A stretch of DNA of 21,384 nucleotides from a virus, in IMG/VR virus record IMGVR_UViG_3300042309_002409, positions 1 to 21,384 of that record, one strand, 5' to 3'. Position 1 is the stretch's first letter, and each line of letters opens with the position of its first letter. Positions 1 through 7,097 of this stretch are shown here, piece after piece. A model generated the notes under the pieces. That model worked only from the letters and a program-made list of their open reading frames with translations, made no database searches and was not told the origin of the DNA. Made by a program: the position numbers and the translations under genes.

Positions 1-2560
1 TAGTTGTTGGAGCGCTTGTTGCAAAGACAGTGGCCGTGTCAAACACTGTGGTTGTAGAGAATACAGAGGTAGTTGCAAGTGAAGTATTGAAAGAGAGTGT
101 AGTATTTTTAGAAGTATCTCTTGCTGTTATTTGACCAGTGTCTCTAGCCGTATCAAATGTAGTAGTTGTGTCAAATGCAGTAGTTCTTTCAAACACAGTA
201 GTTGTGTTAAAGCTTGAGGTTGTTACTCTACTTGTTGCCGTTACTATGGAGGTTGCAAATATTGTTGTGGTACCAAATGCAGTAGTTGTAACTCTACTTG
301 TTGCCGTTACTGCAGATGTTGCGGTCAAGAAAGTTGTTAGAGTACTTCTGGATGTTGATCTGGATGCAGCTGCACTTGTTGATCTTACAGTGCTTGAGAA
401 GGTTGGTATTGTCCAAATAAATTGAACGCGACCATCTGCACCGTTACCACCAGCGCCATCATCGTCACCACCACCACCACCACCGCCACCTGGTGCTGTA
501 CCATTTGCTCCACCTGCTGCGTTCACACCACCAGCACCGCCAGCGCCACCGCTTGGAGCCGAACCACCAGTGCCACCAATGTTTAGACCAGGATAACCAC
601 CAGGATTGCCATCGGTGTTAGTATCACCACCTGAACCACCGCCAGCTAAGCCACCGTTACCACCAGTTATACCAGGTAAAAAGTTATCGTAATATGCACA
701 CTGACCGCCGCCGCCAGCACCCGCCTCAATATTAACCCCAGTACCAGTTACAGTAGACTGTCCGCCACCATCACCATATTGGAAGGCATCATCATCATTT
801 GGTGGAGGAGGATTTTGAAAACCTGTACCACCATTACCAACTGAGTAGTTAAATGATGTTGATCCACCAGTGACAGAAACAGTCTTAACCACATAAGCAC
901 CAGATCCACCACCACCGCCGCCAAGCGACACGGCACCTTCAGCGTGACCTGCACCACCGCCGCCACCAGCACCCCAAACTCTAATTTCTACAGAAGTAGC
1001 ACCAGATGGAGCAGTAACAGAGCCTGAGCCTGAATTATATGTGTCTGTTTGTGTTGTAGTTCCTGATTGTGTATCGTATGTGGTGTTAAATGAAGAGTCA
1101 TAAGCAGTAATAAATGTTGTTGTAGTATTTCTTGATGTAACTGTATCAAATGCGGTTGTGGTACCAAATTCAGTAGTTGTGCCTCTACTTGTGCCAGTAA
1201 CTAAGCTTGTATCAAAAATAGACGTAGTACCAAATACAGTAGTTGTAGCTACACTTGTGCCAGTGGCTCTACTTGTAGCAGTTTGTTTGCTTGTTGATGT
1301 TAATTTGCTAGTTAAGAATGTTGTAGTAAATGTTGTTGTGTAGGTTGTTGAAAATGTTGTACCAGCTATAGCTGTAGTAATATACACTGTTGTTGTTGCA
1401 AGAGATGTAGTTGTGGCTTTACTTGTGGCAGTATTTTTAGATGTGTCAAATATTGTTGTTGTACCAAAATTTGTAAGAAATGTAGTATTGAAAGTTGTTG
1501 TTGTATTGAAGGCAGTAGTTGTTGATTTGCTGGTATCATAACCAGTATCAAATGTTGTATTAAATGTTGTAGTTGTATTAAATACGGAGCTTGTTGTTTT
1601 AGATGTTGTTGTAGCCTTTGTAGTACCATATGCTGTATTGAACACTGTATCAAAGACAGTTGATGTTAGCTTGGTAGTGTTAAACACTGTAACATAAGCC
1701 GACACTGTGTTCTTAGCAGTATTGATTGTTGTATCAAATACTGTTGCAAATGTTGTAGATGTGTTTTTAGACGTTCCTACCAACGTATTAAATAATGTGT
1801 CAAACGTAGTTGTTGTGTTGAATACAGACGATGTTACAACAGATGTAGATGTACTCTTCAATACAGAAGTATCAGTAGATTTGCTTGTTCCAGTATTTTT
1901 AGATGTTGCAAATGTTGTAGCAAATAGAGTATTGAATAGCGTTGTTGTATTAAATGTTGTTACAATTGTTGTATCAAACGTTGTTGTTGTTGCTGGAGTG
2001 GAACTTTTGGTTGTTGCAACAAGTGTATTGTAATTGGTTACTCTAGATGTTTCTGTTGCTTTATTTGTATCAAATAGTGTTGATGTTGTCTTAGATGTTA
2101 CAGATACTGTTGTTTTATTTGTTGCAAATATTGTTGATGTATCAAATACTGATTCATAAGCTGTAACAAATTGCGTTGTTGTGTTTTTACTTGTTCCAAA
2201 CGTTGTATTGAATAATGTAAAATATGAAGTGGTTGTATTAAATACAGAACTTGTTTGGTAGGTAGTTACTCTATTTGTAGAAATTGCTGTATTGAACAGC
2301 GTTAACGTTGACTTGCTTGTTGCTGTAGCAAATGTGGATGTTTTTAGAGTTGATGTGGAATAAGATGTGAGTAGATCTGTTTGTCTAATTTGTTGAATAT
2401 TGAAACTTGTTTCAATTGCACCTCTTGCAACTTCCTTTCTAATAGAAACATAATCTGTTGCCAATGGTGCCGTAGCAAAAACAACATTGTTATTTGAAAT
2501 AGTATAATCGACACCTAGTGTCTGTAATATACCATTTTTTTTAACAGTTACTATACTCAT
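1..2560 (-). CDS. Giant Thr/Ser-repeat tail fibre with Gly-rich domain (partial, 3' end off window)
   Basis: The frame opens at an ATG that overlaps the previous gene's TGA (ATGA) and stays open to the left edge, giving at least 853 residues. Residues 1-45 resemble a phage fibre beta module (KKNGILQTLGVDYTI, then VVFATAPLATD). Residues of about 60-505 are low-complexity Thr/Ser repeats built from units such as FNTTTTFDT, TSKNT and TSRVT, with Thr recurring every 4 or 6 residues. Residues of about 508-713 form a Gly-rich domain introduced by VTAPSGATSVEIRVWGAG, like the glycine-rich domains of many phage fibres and adhesins. Thr repeats then resume to the edge. The position after gp6 and the gp7-like wedge gene suggests a baseplate-attached fibre or receptor-binding protein; that role is inferred. 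The repeats suggest a long fibrous shaft. No chaperone or C-terminal tip can be seen because the gene is cut by the window. Confidence 0.8.
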   Translation of the reverse strand, partial: MSIVTVKKNGILQTLGVDYTISNNNVVFATAPLATDYVSIRKEVARGAIETSFNIQQIRQTDLLTSYSTSTLKTSTFATATSKSTLTLFNTAISTNRVTTYQTSSVFNTTTSYFTLFNTTFGTSKNTTTQFVTAYESVFDTSTIFATNKTTVSVTSKTTSTLFDTNKATETSRVTNYNTLVATTKSSTPATTTTFDTTIVTTFNTTTLFNTLFATTFATSKNTGTSKSTDTSVLKSTSTSVVTSSVFNTTTTFDTLFNTLVGTSKNTSTTFATVFDTTINTAKNTVSAYVTVFNTTKLTSTVFDTVFNTAYGTTKATTTSKTTSSVFNTTTTFNTTFDTGYDTSKSTTTAFNTTTTFNTTFLTNFGTTTIFDTSKNTATSKATTTSLATTTVYITTAIAGTTFSTTYTTTFTTTFLTSKLTSTSKQTATSRATGTSVATTTVFGTTSIFDTSLVTGTSRGTTTEFGTTTAFDTVTSRNTTTTFITAYDSSFNTTYDTQSGTTTQTDTYNSGSGSVTAPSGATSVEIRVWGAGGGGGAGHAEGAVSLGGGGGGSGAYVVKTVSVTGGSTSFNYSVGNGGTGFQNPPPPNDDDAFQYGDGGGQSTVTGTGVNIEAGAGGGGQCAYYDNFLPGITGGNGGLAGGGSGGDTNTDGNPGGYPGLNIGGTGGSAPSGGAGGAGGVNAAGGANGTAPGGGGGGGGDDDGAGGNGADGRVQFIWTIPTFSSTVRSTSAAASRSTSRSTLTTFLTATSAVTATSRVTTTAFGTTTIFATSIVTATSRVTTSSFNTTTVFERTTAFDTTTTFDTARDTGQITARDTSKNTTLSFNTSLATTSVFSTTTVFDTATVFATSAPTT
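425..1033 (-). other. Glycine-rich domain within the fibre gene
   Basis: This stretch codes for runs of Gly with Ala, Asn, Asp and Ser (GGGGGG, GAGGNGADGR, GGTGGSAPSGGAGGAGG) between two Thr-repeat blocks. It opens with a short beta-type segment (SVTAPSGATSVEIRVWG) and closes with GRVQFIW, the usual edges of Gly-rich fibre domains. In T4-type adhesins, polyglycine loops carry receptor specificity, so this may be the host-contact part, although here it is internal rather than C-terminal in what can be seen. Confidence 0.7.
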
Positions 2561-4527
2561 GAACCACCAGGTATGGCAAACGTGCTTGTGTTCCCATCGC
2601 CAAGATATGTTGATGACACAACATCTGGCGTGGTTATTGATATCTCACTACTTACTAAGACACGTCCAAACTTTTCAACACCAGCTGGATGCCAAAGTTT
2701 CTTTAGTAGATCACTGTATTTATTGAACACAATAGAGGATCTAACCTCATACGAATAGTCTTGATAGAAATAACTATCTGTAATATATTTGTCTGAGCTC
2801 AAGAACCCTCTGGTTGAAAGAAACTTGCCTCTTCCTTGGCCTTGCTTAACGAGTAGCGCTGTACCTGATGATACAAGAGAAGAGTTTGCTAGCGACACTA
2901 AAGATACTTCCTCTCGCTGCTCATATCCAAACCCTGAATCAACAACCTTAACAGAACCTAAAGCATCTACTCCAAACCCAGCATCGCCTGTAATGATTGC
3001 ATTGTTGCCTAAAATGCCACTACCCCCTGCCCCTCTGCCAGCTGGTGATTCTGTGTCTAGTAGCTTCATTCCACTAATAACAGCATCGACGGCCTGCACT
3101 TGTAAGTTTGTTGTATAGTCCTGGCCAGGATTGATAGTGAAAATCTTATCTATTGTACCAACTTCATAATTTTGAAATCCTAATGCATCCCTCAAAATAG
3201 TATCAAACCCAGCAGACACATTAGATGAGAGACCATATCCATTTGCCGTTGGGTGCGATAGAGTGCCAATTATTGTGTTACCAACTGAGTTGGATGTACC
3301 AATAAATGTTGTAGTGTTGCCAATTGCATTAATTTTTACAGCTGATGACCAAAGATTACGGACATCTTTAATTGACCCTATTCTTAAGCTTGCCTCATCA
3401 CCACCGCCAGCAATAACAGTTGACAAAGAGGCGCTTGTCCCTGATGTTGTACCGCCAGTGGAGTTTGCAATGGTTATTACAGATGTTGTGCTAGTTGTTA
3501 AGAATCCATTACCACCATTTGTTATTACAACACTTACTATTGAACCTGTTGCATTGGTTACAAGATTGGCTGAACCGTTGGATGAGCCGTTTGAAAATAT
3601 TAAGTAGTCTGTGTTGGAGTATCCAGTACCACCAGATGCAATAACAACACTTGTAACAGGACCAAATATTGAAAATATTGTATTGTTAACAGTGTAGCCA
3701 GAGCCACCATCCAGAAGTGCAAATGATACTGTACCATCTAATTCCTTCAAAGATGTTACGACAACTTTACCACCTTTACCATTTCCCTGCACTTCTAGTT
3801 CATCACCAATTGAATATCCAAAAGGTGTACTTCTGTTGCTTACATCAACTTCCGAAAGTGAACCAATAATTTTTGGTGAGTTGATTGGCGTTATTACAGG
3901 AGATGTGCCAGCTGGTAGTTTAGACTCATCTATTAATATAGTCTCATCATGTCTAAACGTTCCTCTTACATCCGTGAGATAAAGTATGTGGATATTTTTG
4001 TTGTTGACATACTTTGTTCTAAAGTTCTCAACATATGCACTAGCACCAGAAATACGGCCCTTTATAAACTCACCAACAAATAAAGAATTGTATGGCTTAT
4101 ATGAAACTTCTATGTAGTTATCCTGATTCCACTGACCATCGGATGGTCTCAGTAGATCATCGCCTGGCTTATACACACTAATTGTATCGCCAAATAATAA
4201 TTGGAATAATAACTTTAGGCCTCTTTCTGTGCCCTTAGACCCATAGATTTCTTTAATGTGTTTTTGGAGTAATCTCTTATCACCAGATATATCTTCTGGG
4301 ATTGGAAACATATATTTTTTCTTAAAGTTATTAACAAACAAATCTAATGTTTTGTCAATATCTCTATATTCTAACAATCTTCTTGAATCGTATATAACCT
4401 GGTCTTGTGATTCAAGCCACTCAAAATATGCCTTAACAAACGCAATGAAAAGAGGACCCTCTTCCTTGAAGATAGAGGGAAACTGTTCGGCAATAAATGG
4501 TGATACAAACTTTTCTAGTTCTTTCAT
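2557..4527 (-). CDS. gp7-like baseplate wedge / fibre-adaptor structural protein
   Basis: The product has 656 residues and its ATG overlaps the gp6 stop (TAATG). The N-terminus (about residues 7-45, FVSPFIAEQFPSIFKEEGP then FVKAYFEWLE) is the 'enters the baseplate' type found at the start of many marine T4-like wedge and structural proteins. The middle holds repeated GGxGY-type beta units (GGSGY 274-278, GGTGY 299-303, GGNGF 338-342, SGFGY 531-535). Near the C-terminus SYFYQDYSYEVRS (585-597) and LWHPAGVEKFG (611-621) are hallmarks of cyanophage and pelagiphage structural proteins. The position directly after gp6 is where T4 has gp7, but it is shorter than T4 gp7 (over 1000 residues), so the equivalence is by position and N-terminal style only. 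The extreme C-terminus (LGDGNTSTFAIPGGS) looks like the first half of a fibre module that continues in the next gene. Confidence 0.65.
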   Translation of the reverse strand: MKELEKFVSPFIAEQFPSIFKEEGPLFIAFVKAYFEWLESQDQVIYDSRRLLEYRDIDKTLDLFVNNFKKKYMFPIPEDISGDKRLLQKHIKEIYGSKGTERGLKLLFQLLFGDTISVYKPGDDLLRPSDGQWNQDNYIEVSYKPYNSLFVGEFIKGRISGASAYVENFRTKYVNNKNIHILYLTDVRGTFRHDETILIDESKLPAGTSPVITPINSPKIIGSLSEVDVSNRSTPFGYSIGDELEVQGNGKGGKVVVTSLKELDGTVSFALLDGGSGYTVNNTIFSIFGPVTSVVIASGGTGYSNTDYLIFSNGSSNGSANLVTNATGSIVSVVITNGGNGFLTTSTTSVITIANSTGGTTSGTSASLSTVIAGGGDEASLRIGSIKDVRNLWSSAVKINAIGNTTTFIGTSNSVGNTIIGTLSHPTANGYGLSSNVSAGFDTILRDALGFQNYEVGTIDKIFTINPGQDYTTNLQVQAVDAVISGMKLLDTESPAGRGAGGSGILGNNAIITGDAGFGVDALGSVKVVDSGFGYEQREEVSLVSLANSSLVSSGTALLVKQGQGRGKFLSTRGFLSSDKYITDSYFYQDYSYEVRSSIVFNKYSDLLKKLWHPAGVEKFGRVLVSSEISITTPDVVSSTYLGDGNTSTFAIPGGS

Positions 4528-6320
4528 TACTCTCTAATACCACTTGCCGTAACAGCCAAGTATTCAGGATCTATTTGTAGAATTTTATTTGTCTTTGTTT
4601 CAAGGTCAAATTTCTTTGTTCTACCAAATATGTTAATATAATCTACGATCCCCTCGTACACCAACTCAGTGATTGATATCTCACCTGTAGTATAATTAAC
4701 TGTACCAACTCTATCCTTTAGCAGTTGCACAACGCCGCTAACATTAGATACAACCATCAAATTGCCCTGGCCATCATCTTTTATTTTTGCAATGTAATCA
4801 ACATCATTGAGATTGAATGTGAATAACGATGTTTCAATAGTTGATGGGACATCTTCGTATATTCTACGAGCTGTGGATAGATCTTGCTTCAATTGATTTT
4901 CAAATGAGAACGAGATTCTAAATGGGACGCCAACATCAACTTCTACTCGTTTAACAATTCTTAGTTCTGTGTTATTGCTAATGATAGCAGTTTCGGAATC
5001 ATCAATTGCCTTAATTAGTTTAGAATATCTTAGATCAGATCCAAACTTTTGAAGATTTGTACTACCAAATGAAATGATTGTATCTTCCACAAGAGCTTCA
5101 ACATCTCTTGCAGATCTAGATGTTAGGTTGATATTATAGAGAACATTGGTTACAATTTCTGCAAAGAAATATTCAGCATCCACCACAACTGGGTCAATGG
5201 ATATTGATGATCTTTCTTTGAGGAAATTGTAGATCTGAGTTTTAATAGGAGTTGCTAACTTTGTTCCGCCAATAGGCTTGGCTGCAACAATTACCTTACC
5301 ATATTGTCTTGGTTCGGCTTCTTCACCACCAAACGCAGTTACAACCTCAAGTGAAGCAAACGCTTGTTTTGTAAGCGCAATATAGTCTTCTACTGTTACT
5401 GCTCTATTTTGAGTTGGAAAGAACCTTGGCGCATTAAATTTTATTTCTTCGTCTGTCTCATGCTCGGCACCACCGGCTGCATTGGACACAACAGCAACAG
5501 CAATGTTTGTATAGCCATCAACAGGATTTGGCGCTGTAAATGTGTCAACACCATTTGCATCTAAACCATTTGTTTCACGGTAATTTATTGTAACTACATT
5601 ACCATCTACTAACGATTTACCAATATCTCCATTACCAAATACAACTTCAAACAAATGGTCCTCGGCACCTTGAATGAAGAAGATTTCATCTGCATTATCA
5701 AGACCAAATAAGAATGTTTCTTTATTGTACTTTGTTTCTGTAGTTGCTGTGTTTGATTCTTTAACGGTAACACTAATTGACGAGACATCAACATTGGCTG
5801 ATTGAAGAAGGTATCGTGCCGTGTTGTTAGCAATGAATACTTCCTTTACAATGTTCCCCTCATACACTGCAACGTTTGCTGCTTTATAGATTCCATTGTT
5901 TGCTCTAATAACAAGTGTTTCATCAGTTGTGAAAAAATATGTGGTGTTATCAAGTGATCTAGCATTGATTTCGTAGTATTTTGGAATTGTAATTGTATCA
6001 GGAGCATTGTTTGGTGTAATTGTTATATCAACATATGCAACTGGCGATGTTCTAGAGCGGGGTGTGTAGTTTAATTCCTTGGCATGTGATACAATTGACT
6101 CTCTCAACAAAGATGTATCAAGAAACATCTCACTACCAACCATGTTGAGATACACACCATTCATGTATGTGTTATATGCAAGGACATCAAGCAAAACAGA
6201 GATATTTGACCCCTCAAAATTGTAATCTTTAAAGACATCTTGCTGGGATAGGAACGTCCTTAGGCTTGACTTATATGAGTTGAAGTCCAGTTCTGATGTT
6301 GTTAGGAAGCCATTGGCCAT
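4527..6320 (-). CDS. 6: Baseplate wedge subunit gp6
   Basis: The product has 597 residues, close to T4 gp6 (660). In T4, gp6 dimers form the inner ring of the baseplate and link neighbouring wedges. The N-terminal half carries the gp6/J-like pattern: LDVLAYNTYMNGVYLNMVGSEMFLDTS, then LRESIVSHAKELNYTPRSRTSP, where initially flexible loops and a conserved NYTPRS segment are typical. A middle segment (RAVTVEDYIALTKQAF) matches the conserved 'vtveDY..l' segment of baseplate J proteins. The ATG lies one base after the gp25 stop and is preceded by AAAGGATTAGATAAT, a good ribosome-binding site. The downstream gene starts within its stop codon, so the wedge genes are translationally coupled. Confidence 0.9.
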   Translation of the reverse strand: MANGFLTTSELDFNSYKSSLRTFLSQQDVFKDYNFEGSNISVLLDVLAYNTYMNGVYLNMVGSEMFLDTSLLRESIVSHAKELNYTPRSRTSPVAYVDITITPNNAPDTITIPKYYEINARSLDNTTYFFTTDETLVIRANNGIYKAANVAVYEGNIVKEVFIANNTARYLLQSANVDVSSISVTVKESNTATTETKYNKETFLFGLDNADEIFFIQGAEDHLFEVVFGNGDIGKSLVDGNVVTINYRETNGLDANGVDTFTAPNPVDGYTNIAVAVVSNAAGGAEHETDEEIKFNAPRFFPTQNRAVTVEDYIALTKQAFASLEVVTAFGGEEAEPRQYGKVIVAAKPIGGTKLATPIKTQIYNFLKERSSISIDPVVVDAEYFFAEIVTNVLYNINLTSRSARDVEALVEDTIISFGSTNLQKFGSDLRYSKLIKAIDDSETAIISNNTELRIVKRVEVDVGVPFRISFSFENQLKQDLSTARRIYEDVPSTIETSLFTFNLNDVDYIAKIKDDGQGNLMVVSNVSGVVQLLKDRVGTVNYTTGEISITELVYEGIVDYINIFGRTKKFDLETKTNKILQIDPEYLAVTASGIRE

Positions 6321-6321
6321 A

Positions 6322-6744
6322 TTATCTAATCCTTTCTAATAAGAAGTCTAGCGTTTGGGTTTGTTCAGAAGTGTCCATTCTAAATCTAATTGTTACATTC
6401 AAGGCATTAAAATCATGATTACTTTGGACTATTACATCCTCTAGTATAGCTCTTGGTTCGTAGTTTTCAATAACTTCTGTTATATAGTCCTGCAAAATTG
6501 TTTCTGTAAATGCGGTCATTGGTTCAAATAGAAGCGCTCTTACATTACCGCCTATATCCGGATCCAATAGCCTTTCGTATTTGTTAGTTAGAACTAGTGT
6601 TCTAATCGATCTTTTTACACTATCAACATCTGTAATTCTAACAAGGTCTTGGTTGAATGGACTTATGCCAAGAGCAATACTAATATCTGAGTGCCGCGCA
6701 CTTTTTTTGATAAATGCAGCTGTAGTTTTAGTATAGTTTGACAT
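6322..6744 (-). CDS. 25: Baseplate wedge subunit gp25
   Basis: The product has 140 residues, close to T4 gp25 (132). This is the small wedge core protein shared by contractile injection systems (gpW/gp25 family), and it sits with gp6 and gp53 next to the sheath. Visible family marks are the SIALGISPF start of the fold, VKRSIRTLVLTNKYERL, GGNVRALLFEP (start-of-helix 'iG.girsllFEp' pattern) and NYEPRA with its conserved Glu-Pro-Arg. It starts 26 bases after the PAAR gene, the largest gap in this cluster. That gap contains a perfect TATAAATA late promoter and an AGAGAGG ribosome-binding site 6 bases before the ATG. Confidence 0.93.
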   Translation of the reverse strand: MSNYTKTTAAFIKKSARHSDISIALGISPFNQDLVRITDVDSVKRSIRTLVLTNKYERLLDPDIGGNVRALLFEPMTAFTETILQDYITEVIENYEPRAILEDVIVQSNHDFNALNVTIRFRMDTSEQTQTLDFLLERIR

Positions 6745-6762
6745 TAGAATCCTCTCTAAGGT

Positions 6763-6770
6763 TATTTATA
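6763..6770 (-). promoter_or_regulatory. T4-type late promoter for gp25/gp6
   Basis: A perfect TATAAATA octamer on the minus strand directly follows the PAAR stop codon. The expected start of transcription is about 6 bases downstream, near 6757, giving a leader of about 12 bases that still holds the AGAGAGG ribosome-binding site of gp25. Confidence 0.65.
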
Positions 6771-7097
6771 TTAACCATTAGCAAAGACATCAGATGAACC
6801 CTTTGTGATAACATTGGCCTCATCCGTCCCTGTTCCATACTCATCGCCAACTCTTCCTATCTGTTTGTTTCCAATGTAGACATCAGGGGAAACCTTATCT
6901 AGTAGAGACTCATCTGGTGTGCATCCTTTTTTATTATGGGCGGCAATTTTGTTACCCTTAACAGGAATCAGTTTGCTATTTGCAAACACCGAATGGGAAT
7001 TCACCGCATCAACTTTTGTTTTAACCGGACTCACACACCTATTTCCAATTCCTGTTGGCGATTGTACTTCATCATCCTTTCTTGCTACTGCTGTCAT
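6771..7097 (-). CDS. PAAR-like spike-tip protein
   Basis: The product has 108 residues and starts in an ATGA overlap with the gp5 stop. PAAR proteins form the sharpened cone on the central spike of contractile tails (gp5.4 in T4), usually holding a metal ion. Here an N-terminal block (GIGNRCVSPVKTKVDAVNSH) and a C-terminal block (DVYIGNKQIGRVGDEYGTGT, residues of about 72-91) match the two halves of the PAAR fold, with His, Cys and Asn residues able to bind metal. Being coupled to the gp5 spike gene is the standard arrangement and supports the call. No toxic extension is attached. Confidence 0.8.
   Translation of the reverse strand: MTAVARKDDEVQSPTGIGNRCVSPVKTKVDAVNSHSVFANSKLIPVKGNKIAAHNKKGCTPDESLLDKVSPDVYIGNKQIGRVGDEYGTGTDEANVITKGSSDVFANG

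Noticed and set aside
138-2033. Val-rich open frames on the plus strand opposite the fibre repeats, and Gln/Leu-rich frames on the minus strand
   Set aside because: They are out-of-frame readings of the Thr-repeat DNA (ACA/ACT repeats read as GTT/GTA or CAA) and have no ribosome-binding sites.
1-2400. Repeats as a CRISPR array or diversity-generating retroelement target
   Set aside because: Repeat units are short, degenerate and coding, without spacers. No reverse transcriptase or template repeat is in the window.
2717-2724. AATAAATA on the minus strand as a promoter for the fibre gene
   Set aside because: It is inside the gp7-like coding sequence about 157 bases upstream of the fibre ATG, and the genes are already coupled by ATGA; kept only as a weak possibility.
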